From Brachionus plicatilis (taxonomy: Eukaryota; Rotifera; Eurotatoria; Ploima; Brachionidae): a stretch of 64,000 nt of DNA. Numbering within the stretch: position 1 is the first letter of the stretch; each line of letters opens with the position of its first letter. The stretch is from the NCBI GenBank assembly GCA_010279815.1, contig QEOQ01000704.1, forward strand, positions 304,733 through 368,732, read 5' to 3'. Shown here piece after piece: positions 1 to 10,200 of this stretch. The notes under the pieces are model-generated. The model did no database searches, had not been told where the DNA came from, and saw nothing but the letters and a program-made list of their open reading frames with translations. A program made the position numbers and the translations under genes.

Positions 1-562
1 TCGATGGTATTAGTTCCGTATGGAATAAACCCAAATTTTGACATAGTTCCAAGAGTAATGGTCAATAGTTAACGGTAGAATTTTAAAAAAATTTACCAGC
101 TTTAAATTTAAAAAAAAAATCAGTGAGATTTATGGAGTCTGATGGAAGCTATTAGACCCGAAATTATGCCTTCCTTCAGTTTATCATTTGGGCCACTTCA
201 CATTACAATTAAAATATTTTAATTTTTTTTACAATTAATAATAGTGGTTGCGTGTAAAATTTACCATGAAATTTTTTTTTAAAATAGATAGTTATTCCTC
301 TTATCCAACTTGAAAAAATAAATATGTAGCTCAAAAACTTATTATTAAAAATTTCTAAAATTAATTTGCTTCCATATTCTATATTTAGCTATATCTAGAA
401 CTCTGGCTCTAAGAATGACTAATTTAAATGGAATTTTTGTTACAAAAATATTTGAGGAAATAAATTTAGAAGACTTTAAAAATCTAAGATTAAAATATTG
501 TATTTTTTTATTATTTATTTAATAAAATAAAAATTAAATTTTGTTTTTAATTCTGCGTAAAC
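1..562. other. AT-rich intergenic DNA upstream of the tetraspanin gene
   Basis: No convincing coding frame, RNA gene or repeat was recognised. The last 100 bases before the ATG at 563 are almost pure A/T and presumably hold the tetraspanin promoter and 5' UTR. Confidence 0.5.
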
Positions 563-1311
563 ATGCCGTTTAATGTTAAAAAATATCTCAAATATTCAGT
601 CATTGTTCTGAACGTAATTATAATTCTAAGTGGTATTATATTACTAGCTATAGCCTCATCAATCCAAAGTCAAATAAATTCCACCAGACTTAACGATACC
701 ATTGTTGGTTACTCTATCCCTGCAGGATCTATCCTAAGCATAATTATTGGCATCTTTTTCGTCATACTTGGAGTTGCAGGCATTTACGCCGGAGTCAAAG
801 AAAAATATAAATTTCTTGTGGCCTATGCTGGAAGTATGTCTATTTTATTTTTGGTCCAAATAATAATAGGTGCTGCTGCTCTATCGGCTCGCAACAATAC
901 AAAGTACATAAGATCACTAAACAGCATATATCTGAGTGATTTTTCTGTTAATTCCAGCAACGAAGCCAAAAGAGATCATTTGCAGCAGTATTTTAAATGT
1001 TGTGGATGGAATGGTATAAATGACTACATTGTATCAGAGAAAACCATATTGGTTCCTGTAAGCTGTTGTAAAAATCCAGAGATTTGTGACCAAAATGATT
1101 TGACTGACTTATTTGATATGGCTTGTAAAGAGCCTATATCTTTATATGTTGGACACTTTATTGAAGTTATAGGTGTTTCTTTGGTAAATTTAAAATAAAA
1201 TTAAAATATTTTAATTATTAAATTTATTTATAGATTATTTTTGGTATAATCAATCTAATTTCGATTATAATCGCAGCTATTTATTGCAAAAAACTCAAAA
1301 CTGAAGTCTGA
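563..1311 (+). CDS. Tetraspanin, two exons
   Basis: Four-pass membrane protein of the tetraspanin family, which organises partner proteins into plasma-membrane or endosomal microdomains. Exon 1 is 563-1183 (207 codons, phase 0), followed by a 50-base GT-AG intron (1184-1233) and exon 2 at 1234-1311, giving 232 residues. TM1 lies near residues 11-31, TM2 56-78, TM3 86-107, the large extracellular loop about 108-197, and TM4 is encoded almost wholly by exon 2. The loop has the diagnostic CCG motif (YFKCCGWNG), a second CC pair (VSCC) and two later cysteines (EIC, MAC), i.e. six loop cysteines. Without splicing the frame would stop at 1198 and lose TM4, so the splice is well supported. The exact tetraspanin subfamily was not assigned. 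The short C-terminal tail is lysine-rich. Confidence 0.93.
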
Positions 1312-2317
1312 AATCTGTTCAAAAATATCCAAAAGAAACTCACAAGTCAATTTTTTATCAATATCTAATTTTAACAAATAAAAATATTTTTAAAGTTTTT
1401 GAATAATTTTCTTTTAATTTAATTCAGTCTTTATCTTGAATTTTTTTTGAAAGAATAAAAAGAATAAAATCAATTACATAAACGAAATCTTAGTCAACCT
1501 TTTTTTTAATGTGATCGATTAAGAAAAAAATTTTTATTATGTAGAATTGTTAAAATAATCTTAAATTTTAGGAAGAATAATTATCACCTAAAAACTGGAA
1601 TTTTTAGGAAGGGTATCGTAAAAAGCTGTCTTCATATTCTTGAATTAGACCAAAAATATACTTTCTAGCTTAGTTACATAATTTTTTAAAATGCCTTTCT
1701 CCTAGCAATTGGGTCTTAAAACAGTCTATCAAGCTAATGGTTCAATGCTTTAAATAAGCATAACTTTGCTAGTCTTTTTTCATTATAATTATTATAAAAA
1801 AATGAATACATTAGAAATTTTCTCAAAAATCCGATTATTCAACACTAAGAAAGCTTGATTTCATAGAAAATAAGAGAAGTTAATAAAGTATACTGTTCTA
1901 AATGCAATAGAAGCTAGTTGTCCATTAAAAAAATCAAACTCTAAAAAAAGCAGCAATACCAATACAGGGAAGCTGTGACACGCAGTCATAGAACATTCTA
2001 AAATATTTTAATTATTTAAACATTTTCTCATGGAACATTCTATAATGTTTTTAATTATTCAAGTTAAATAATATGTTATCTGTTTTTTATTATTTTAAAT
2101 TATTTATGAATTTTTAAATTCTATTACTTAACTTTTAATGCTGAGTTTCTTAAATAATAATTAAGGTGAATTATTATAAATAGTCGCTACATTTTTATTG
2201 ATTGAGATATAATAAAAAATATTAAACAGCGATCCACTTTAACTATCCACCAGCCTCACAAAGCTATGAGGGAGTTTTAAAAACTAAAACTGATGCTGAT
2301 TTTGACAGCTTTCCAGA
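1312..2317. other. AT-rich intergenic DNA with a 40-base dispersed repeat
   Basis: No gene is visible. A segment at about 1975-2020 containing GACACGCAGTCATAGAACAT is nearly identical to 6113-6153, inside a mobile element in a PPIL4 intron. A degraded second copy follows at about 2030-2060. The rest is low-complexity A/T. Confidence 0.5.
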
Positions 2318-2644
2318 ATAATTTTTTTTGGGATGATTATAAAGCCTTGAGTGCTGTTGATCAAGTGAAAATGTTTAATATTTGATTTGCCTCAATTGAA
2401 TCTTCCTCTGTGTCCAGTGAAAAAGATGCAGTCAAATGTATTATTAATACATTTAGAGAATTAAAGTTAAATGGATCCTTTAAGACTAAAGGATACTCAT
2501 TTAATTAATTCTCTATTGATGAAATTAAAAAGGCTTTAGATGAACTTCCGTTTTCATGCTCACCTGCTTTAATTGGGATTAAAACTAAGTTATTCAAAAT
2601 CTTTCTAATAGAATGTGAATTAATTAAGAATACAAATGTTTGAT
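2318..2644 (+). pseudogene. Decayed non-LTR reverse-transcriptase N-terminal fragment
   Basis: One reading frame runs about 108 codons with only two stops (TGA near 2374, TAA near 2506). Its second half contains FSIDEIKKALDELPF followed by a degraded S-P-x-L-I-G-I stretch. This resembles the segment just before and into motif 0/1 of non-LTR (LINE) reverse transcriptases, where an xxEIxxALxxL helix precedes the K-SPGPDGI motif. No catalytic motif is present and both ends fade into A/T-rich DNA. The family assignment is inference from a weak motif match; a chance open frame is possible but unlikely given its near-normal amino-acid composition. Confidence 0.4.
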
Positions 2645-3339
2645 AATGGATTTAAAATTTAAAATCAGTTTGATAAAAAAGCTTTTTGAACAAAAAAAAA
2701 ATTGGTTTTACTCTTAGATAGTGGATGAAAAACACGTTAAAACTCATTTATATGATAATTTTGATTTTAAAGTAAAAATTTAAAAAACAATAAAAATTAA
2801 CAAGCTTATTGTCAGCTTTTTAAAGATTATTTATTATCTTAGCTTTACCCACAATAATATTAACTGTTAAGTTTTTAATTATAATTTTAACAAACTATTA
2901 AATTCAAAATAAACGATTAAGTTCTGTTCTAATTTTATACAATTACTTATTTAAAAATCGAAAACCCATCAAAAATTACGTAAAAAAGTTGATTTTTTTA
3001 TTCAAATTTGACAAAAGAATTTAAAAAAATTGATTGTAATAGAAAAAAATCAAATTAATAAAAATAAAATTTAGCATTCTTTTTACATCGAAATTAAACA
3101 GATTACATTAAAAAAAACGAATATTGAATTTTTATTGTTTTAAAACAAAAATCTTTAAATTTTATTTTAGAAATTTCTAATTAATTCGCCCGTAAAATAA
3201 TAAAAGTCAAATTTCCAATACTTTAATTGTGACACTTGTTTTAATTATCAATAAAAAATTACGTAATTACATTTTTAAGGTAAGAAATAAATAAGAAATT
3301 TTTTATTGAATATAAAAAAGACATTTGGTAATCTAGTCT
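2645..3339. other. AT-rich intergenic DNA
   Basis: Homopolymer-rich A/T sequence. No gene, RNA or clear repeat was recognised. Confidence 0.5.
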
Positions 3340-3800
3340 TAATGGGTTATGGGTTAATAGTGTGACCGAATTTGAAAACCCCTTATCTCTTCCATTTTTA
3401 AAGTTACTTCCTAAAAAAATATCTTAATATTTTAAGTAGTAGTAGAACTCGAGGAGAAGAATCGAATGATATGTGTGATATATTTTTAAAAAAATTCTTA
3501 ACATGCTTTTTTTTCTCTTAAAGTTCGACTACGCCTAACAAGGTGAAAAACTCTCGATTCAGTAATTCGGGAAAAAGGTGTTTTAAGGTCCTAGGTAATA
3601 CTTAAGCTCTAGCCTACTTCGCCTGTTAGATTCACCACAGGATAAAGTATCTAAGAGAATTTTTTCAAAATTTTAGGTTATGTCCTTAGGCCTTCATCTA
3701 ATGGGGTTATTTTTAGGGCTTAAATTAGTTCGAAAAATCACCCAATTAATCCAAATAATATTTCATTTAACCCATTTAACCGAATAAGACTATCAAAATG
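3340..3800. mobile_element. MITE-like repeat with imperfect inverted ends
   Basis: The left end reads TAGTCTTAATGGGTTATGGG and the right end, reverse-complemented, ATAGTCTTATTCGGTTAAAT. The ends are therefore imperfect inverted repeats of about 30 bases. The interior (about 3520-3660) is noticeably less A/T-rich than its surroundings and contains no open frame. A further related end (AGACTATGTTACC on the plus strand) occurs near 4458, so the element could be larger. No clear target-site duplication was found and the superfamily is unknown. Confidence 0.4.
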
Positions 3801-3950
3801 CAATGACGTTATTTTTTAAAAATTAAAAAATTGTAAAATTTTTTTCTCTCTCTCACACTCTTTTTTTCAAAACAAAGTTTTTATTTCAAACATAAAAAAA
3901 AGAAAATTTTTTAAAAATAAGCTTCAAATGTCACAGAACAAAGAAATTCA

Positions 3951-4136
3951 ATGTTAAAAAAAAATTATACTGATCTAAAAGACGCAATCAGTATAAATGA
4001 TGTAAATATAAATAACATGTCAAAATGGTTATCTTGTGAAGAGTGCTCAAATTTGGTTTGTTTTAGTTGTTTGCCAAAAGAATTAAAAAAAAAAAAAAAC
4101 AAAAAAAGATTTTTTTGTTATAATTGTAAAGATTAA
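3951..4136 (+). CDS. Small protein with PHD-type zinc-finger-like C-terminus
   Basis: A 61-residue ORF whose C-terminal half has three CxxC pairs: WLSCEECSNL, CFSC and CYNC. The spacing and the W-x-S-C-x-x-C start resemble the second half of a PHD finger (a zinc-binding histone-reader fold). The first half of a canonical finger is missing, so this may be a terminal exon, a fragment or a degraded copy. An earlier ATG at 3928 opens a frame that stops at once, which makes 3951 the earliest usable start for an unspliced product. An AATAAA-like signal (about 4157) follows closely. It lies next to MITE-like DNA and could be part of a mobile element. Confidence 0.35.
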   Translation: MLKKNYTDLKDAISINDVNINNMSKWLSCEECSNLVCFSCLPKELKKKKNKKRFFCYNCKD

Positions 4137-4769
4137 CCCTTCCTTTTTTTAGACTTCAATAAAAATCACTCTTGTTTTGTTTAGAATAAATTAAATTAAT
4201 TAAATAATTTTATTAGAAAATTCAAGAATTTTCTTCCTAAATAGGTAAATGGATTACAAGGGTAAAATTTCTGGCCAATTATATACAAATTTAGTGGTAA
4301 CCAGTTTAACCCTTTTGACCCTTTTGAGCCTCACATAATTAACCGCGAAGCTAAAGGGGTTATTCAAAAATTTAGGGAAAATTGGATGACTATTTTTGAA
4401 GTTTTTTAACAAAATGGGTGCTAAATAAGCAATAATAAAAAATATGGTCACCCGGTTAGACTATGTTACCATTTTCTTATTTGTATAAAAGAATATATAA
4501 AAGTTAAAGATTTTTGTTTTAAAGCAATTAAAACTAAATATTCTATGTAAAATTTAATCTATTTAATTTCGATGCAATAACATCGTGAAAGTAACTCCAA
4601 TTTATTTTTCCTAAATAAATTATATAAAAAAATGTATGAATGCAAAAAAATTTTTTTAGTCCCCCTAAAAAAAAACCAAAAATTTAAATCTCCAGTAATT
4701 GGGCTAAAATTTTAATTTTTAAATTTTATTTACAAAATTATTGAGATACTAAATGAGCCAAAAATTAAA
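4137..4769. other. Intergenic DNA, 3' side of PPIL4
   Basis: A/T-rich. The segment 4285-4465 is richer in G/C (runs of CCCTTTTGACCC and GGTCACCCGG) and ends in a sequence related to the inverted ends of the 3340-3800 repeat, so it is probably mobile-element debris. No gene is seen. Confidence 0.4.
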
Positions 4770-6988
4770 TTATTTTCTTCGATCATATTTTTTTTCATCA
4801 CGATCTCTACTTCTTTGACGATCACCTTGCCGGTATTTGTGCGAATCTCTACTATATTTATCTCCTCTAGATTCTTTTTCCCTGTTTCTATCTCTACTCC
4901 GATTTCTATCTCTGCTCTTTTCTCGCCTGTCTCTCTTTCTATCATCCTGTCTTGGTCTGAAAGACTCATGTCCACGGTGTCTGCTACCTCGTTCTGTATC
5001 TGGTTCATACTTTTCAGCATCTCGATTTTCTTCATCAAAAATCAGCTTGTACCCGTGACCACGCCGAGACTTGTCCGTGAATTTAAATTTTTGTTTGCTC
5101 TCTTCTCTCTTAATCTCATCTCTAAAACTTCTGTTATCCTCAAAATAGCCAGTTCCAGTTCCTTTGCCTTTCCACTTTACTTTGGCCACCGATTGACTGA
5201 AGTCGACGTGTATGCGCCGATCGTCAATCAAAACATTGTCCATTTTGAAGTAAGCATTTTCGCAGTCTTCTTGACCATCAAACTCTATAAAAGCATAGCA
5301 TAGAGAATCGCCTGTTTTCTTGTCTCTGATCACTTCACATGAATTTATTTTGCCAAATCTGGAAAAAATAAGCTCCAAGTCCTCATCTGTGGTCACTGGA
5401 TTCAATTTGCACACGAACAGCACGTTTTCCGGCGGTTTTATGTCCGCGTCGGGAATATCCCCGATTATTTCTAGCAATTGGGCTCTTGTTTTAGCTTCTC
5501 TTTGCTTCATGAATTTTTCTATTTCTTCTGGACTCATTCCCTCTAGCTGATCCACTTCTTCATCAATTCGAATCCGGTCGCTTTGGATGCGATCTTCGAT
5601 TGGTTCAGGAGAGGCGCGACCACTTTCGGCACTCAGAGCCGCAAAGTCTTCAAACGGGTCGTCCAGTATAACTGTGTGCATAATCCGAATGTCTTGATAG
5701 GGCCGGCCTTCCTTGTCACATATCCACTCATTAAGCTTCTGCAGCACTTCAAGCCCCTTGGCCACTTCGCCAAAAACTGTATGCTTGCCATCCAAATAGT
5801 CAATGTTGTCAGCCAGAGTTATCAGAAATTGTGAACCGTGAAAATCGCTGCCATTGTTTATCATTGACACTGTGCCCATCTTTCTGTGCTTTATCAGCGG
5901 AAAACGCTCCATCTCAAAGTACTTAGCTTGGTCGCCATACACAAAACTTTTTTTTAAATTTTTCATTAAATTTAATTCAGAGTTGTATAAAAGTCCCAAG
6001 TCGAGTGCAAGTCATGACTTTGAGTTGTTACAAAAATTTTAAAAAAACAAGTCAGAATTTTTACTTATTTTAAGAATAGAATTAAAACATATAAAAAAAT
6101 TATAAGTGTGATATGACACGTAGTCATAGAACATTCTAAAATATTTTAATTATTTTAATCCCAGAGAATGGTGCCAAAAAAGACAATTAATTTAAATATT
6201 TTAATATTATTTTTTAATTTTTATATTGAATTTTTTTATCCAGGAAAAAACGAAATTATTTGTTTAAATTTCTTTTTCAATGTAAATATTGAAACATGAT
6301 TTTTTAAACAATTCACATAATTGTGATATTCTTTTTAAGTGAATTTATTAATAAAAAACAAAAATATTTGCGCTTAAAAAATTGTAGAAATAAATTAAAG
6401 TAGATAAAAAATATTAAAGAATATATAAAAAAATAAAAAAATCAAAATATAAAAAAATTTATGACTTGTAATTTTCATATTTTTGTAACAAGTCAGGACT
6501 TTTTATTTTTAAAAAATGTATTTTCAAGTCCAAGTCAAACTTTGACTTGTTAATGACTTGTTAAGACTTTTTTTTCCTGACTTTTATACAAGTCTGATTT
6601 AATTTTAATAAATCAAAAAATAAAGGATTTTTGTTCAATTTGTATTTGAAATTCACAAAATCCTGATCCTCTACTTACCCGAAAATCGACTCTCCACCTC
6701 TACCTGTCCCGGTAGGGTCCCCTGTTTGGGCTATGTAGTTTTCCTTGGGAAATTTTAGCCAAATTCAAGAAAGAAAATTTTTTTTCTTCAAATTACCTGA
6801 ATGTTGTGGAAAAGACAAAAATTGTAAAATTTTATTTTACAAAGTTTTAGAAAATTTTTGCAGCCTTTTATTAATTTAAAATTTAGTTAATTATTAGCAG
6901 AAAAAAATATTGAATTACATGTTGGACGTTCGTCTACGTATAAATCGATCACCAAGTCACCAATGGATGTTTCAATCACTACTGACAT
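4770..6988 (-). CDS. PPIL4: PPIL4, peptidyl-prolyl cis-trans isomerase-like 4 (cyclophilin + RRM)
   Basis: Nuclear cyclophilin with an RNA-recognition motif, associated in other animals with spliceosomal RNA-protein complexes. Four exons read on the minus strand: 6988-6919, 6864-6797, 6743-6679 and 5946-4770; all junctions are GT-AG and keep frame, giving 459 residues (human protein about 490). The cyclophilin domain spans about residues 1-165, with QTGDPTGTGRGGESIFG, MINNGSDFHGSQFLIT and DYLDGKHTVFGEV. The RRM lies near 240-320 (VLFVCKLNP as RNP2, CYAFIEF as RNP1). The tail is a long Arg/Asp/Glu/Ser-rich tract typical of splicing-related proteins. The start ATG at 6988 gives MSVVIETSIGDLVIDLY, matching the family N-terminus. 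Intron 3 (732 bases) carries a hAT-like insertion. The gene is divergent from CLCN7. Confidence 0.95.
5978..6596. mobile_element. Non-autonomous hAT-like element in PPIL4 intron 3
   Basis: The left end is CAGAGTTGTATAAAAGTC and the right end GACTTTTATACAAGTCTG, an inverted pair of about 18 bases with mismatches. It is flanked on both sides by the identical 8-mer ATTTAATT (5970-5977 and 6597-6604). An 8-bp target duplication with CAGNGNTG termini is the signature of the hAT superfamily. The interior has many AAGTC/GACTT repeats near both ends and no transposase frame. It sits inside an older piece of another repeat family, whose end is at about 6605-6660. Confidence 0.75.
6605..6662. repeat. 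Solo end of the Pif1-element family
   Basis: This segment (TTTTTGTTCAATTTGTATTT at its core) is nearly identical to the right terminal repeat of the helicase-bearing element at 22469-22505. The similarity continues inward on the left side of the segment. No matching opposite end was found nearby, so it is a solo or partial copy. Confidence 0.6.
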
Positions 6989-7210
6989 TTGAGGAAAAAA
7001 TAAAAACAAAAATAATTTTAAATTAAATTATTATTTTTTTTTTAGTGTACGCTTAGATTTTAGTCTAGTTTGAAATTTAATGAAAATGTTTTTAAAATTT
7101 TGCAACATTTTTTCTTTTTTTCGAATATAGAAAAAGATAGTCATGTGATTAATTTTTAGCCAAAAATTAAAATCAATTTTTTATCGTTTTATTCAAATGG
7201 ATAAGTAAAA
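6989..7210. promoter_or_regulatory. Bidirectional promoter region between PPIL4 and CLCN7
   Basis: Only 222 bases separate the divergent start codons at 6988 (minus) and 7211 (plus), so both 5' UTRs and core promoters must lie here or inside the first exons. No TATA or initiator element could be singled out in such A/T-rich DNA. The role is inferred from spacing. Confidence 0.5.
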
Positions 7211-10200
7211 ATGTCGGATAAAGAATTAAAAGTGAAAAAAGTAGTTTTTTTTGAAAACCAATCTTTAGATGAGGATGAGGATACAAATCTGCTACAAAAT
7301 AACAAAAATGTAATTGTCTTTTTTTTGGCACCTTTCTCTGGGATTAAATTAAATTAAAAAAAATTTTATAAGTTTACCTATTCTTCAATAAATGCTGACA
7401 GTTCGGGAGAATTTATAATTCAAAACCTTTTTGAAAATTCAGCATGCTATCTTGAGGCCATGAAGCAAAATGACCACGATTTTTTATCCAACAATTACGA
7501 GGTAAACATACTTAATTTTTTTTGTTTGAAAACGATTATAAAAAAACTTTTCATCAGAGCTTGGACTATGACAAGATTTATAACATGATAGATATGAACA
7601 AAGAACCAAAATCTGCCAATGTAAAATTTTAATAAATATTTTTTATAAAATTTCTTTTAATTTGCAGAATTTAGAGTATTTTTGTCAAAAATTTATCTAG
7701 ATGGATTGTGATGTTTTTGGTTGGAATATGTACTGGACTAGTTGGCGTGACCATTGATTATTTAGTAGAAATTTTTTCAAAGATCAAGTATTCATTTATT
7801 GCCAAAAGCATTACAGAATGTACACCAGAAGGATGTTTGTGGAAGCCACTAGTTCTTTGGATAGGCTCAAATATTGGATTTAGTCTTATGTCTGTTCTTT
7901 TGGTGGTCTATTTAGCTGTAACTAGAAAAAAAAATAATAATTTTTTTTTTAAACTTTTTTATTCAAGCCAGCATCTAGAGGAAGTGGAATACCAACAGTT
8001 AAATGTTATCTAAATGGAGTCAAAATTCCCAAAGTAATTCGCATTAAGACATTGATTTCCAAAGTACTTGGAATTGCCGCCGCAGTTACGGGCGGTCTTG
8101 CTTGTGGCAAAGAAGGTCCCATGATTCATAGTGGAGCTATAATCGCTGCCGGAATATCCCAAGGAGCTTCTACTTCACTCGGCTTTGATTTGAATGTAAT
8201 TTTAAAATATAAAATCTTCTTTTAAATTTTAAAGTTAATATCTTATCCTTATAATTCTGTGAGTCTAAATTTTTGACAATTTTTTTATCACTAGTCTTTT
8301 TTACTGTAATTTATGACCGAGGATTAAAAACAAATAAAAAGAGATTGAAATACCTAAAAAATGTGATTCACGCATGAAAAGAATGCTATTTATTTAAGAT
8401 GATGAAAAACACATAAAATAAATTTATTTAAATGTTCACCTATATTGTTGTTTTGATACAATGAATTCACAATATTTTACGAAAATTATCGTAATTGAAA
8501 AAGTTTGAAAAAAAATTAATTTAATTGATATTTTTTGACAGCAATTTACCAAAATTTCGGTTTATTTCTGTAAAAGAAAATGAAAAAATACAAATTCAAT
8601 ATGGTATAAAATTTAATACTTGAATGAAAAAACCTTTGGGTCTATAGTCATAGGTGACCAGTAACCTCCACCTAAAATATGTGGCCAAGACTGGTCATCT
8701 GTAATATAATATGGGACAATAAAAAGATTGTTATAACTTCTTTATTAAAGATAAGATGGCTATAATAATAAAAAAAATAAAAAAAATAAGTGACCAAAGA
8801 AATTCAAAATCATCAGTTTAAAATTTTAATATTTTTTAATATTTAATATATTTTTCTCAAAAAAATTATCGAATTCAGGGCACTTATTATATTACTCCTT
8901 CTATATTTCCATTTGTGCATTTTGATTTTTCAAGTACTTGCTTCTAATATAACAAACTTTTATATTTAATGCTGTCTAATTTTACTTCTGACTGGGAATT
9001 GTGAAATTTGGTACTGAAAACAAAAACAAAATATTAAAAGTGCCAAAGCTTAAGTTCTGAAGGACAAAAACATGTTCTGTAAAATGTAGCAACTGATACA
9101 TCCTTTGTACCACCAATTTACTGATTTTGCACAACTCTGCAATAAATCTGCAAAACTCAGAAAATAGTAAATTTGGGATATTATTTTATTTTAAAAATCC
9201 AATTCAACTTTAAGTGGTGGTACAAAGGATGTATCAGTCGCTACAATTTACAGAACATGTTTTGGTCCTTCAGAACTTAAGCTTTGGCACTTTAAATATT
9301 TTGTTTTTGTTTTCGTTACCAAAATTCACAATGCCTTCTGATAGTTCCTTGTTAATTTTATACATTTTTCCTCATATGAAGTATAATATCTTTTTCTATT
9401 TTCTTACTCTTGCTCATCTTCATCTTTATCAGTTACGTCAAGATCATAAAATAAACAAACAAGAAATAAACAATATTTTATCAAATAAAATTAAACTTTT
9501 TTTCAATTTAGAATTATCAAAAATTATTTTAAAATTGATTAAAAGAATCTTAAATGTTAAAAAATTATTATTTCAGAAAAAAAATAAGTGACCAAACGAA
9601 AAAAAAAGGTGATCAATTTCTGGTCCTTTATTTTAGGTAAGGGATAGTGGTCACCTATGACTATAGGTCCAAACCTTTTTCCTTTTTTATTGTTTTTTAA
9701 GATAATCTACGATTTTTTACAAAGATTAAACGAATTCTGTAAAAAAAACTGTAAAAGTTTTTTTTCATTGAATTTCATTTTTTGGGATAAATTTTGAAAA
9801 TTTTATTTTTCACTAAATTTACAATAATTTTCGGAAATTTTCTTTGGTCATGTTTATTACGATATTTTATGAAAAATATGGGAAAATATCGAGAATTTAC
9901 CAAAATTCATGAAAATATGGTGAATTTTTTGTTTCATGGCATCACTAAATATTTTTAAAATCGTGATTAAGTCTTAAAAAAGTTATATAAAAATATTAAG
10001 TCAATAATTTAAAAAATATATTGTTTTTTGTCATTTAAAAATTAATTTTGAGTTTTGCTACAATGCTTTTGTCTATTTTATGATTCTTGAAAACTTCAAG
10101 GGAAAAATGTTTCGACGAATAATAAAAAATGTATGCAAAATAAAATAATATTTTTTATAGAATATATACAATACAAATTATATTAGTATAAAAAAATTAT

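Noticed and set aside
4815..5834. Plus-strand open frames opposite PPIL4
   Set aside because: They mirror the PPIL4 coding strand; their composition reflects the antisense of Arg/Glu/Asp-rich codons and no domain is visible.
9214..9591. 125-codon open frame in CLCN7 intron 5
   Set aside because: It lies in the right arm of a palindromic mobile element, is Leu/Phe/Lys-rich and matches no family.
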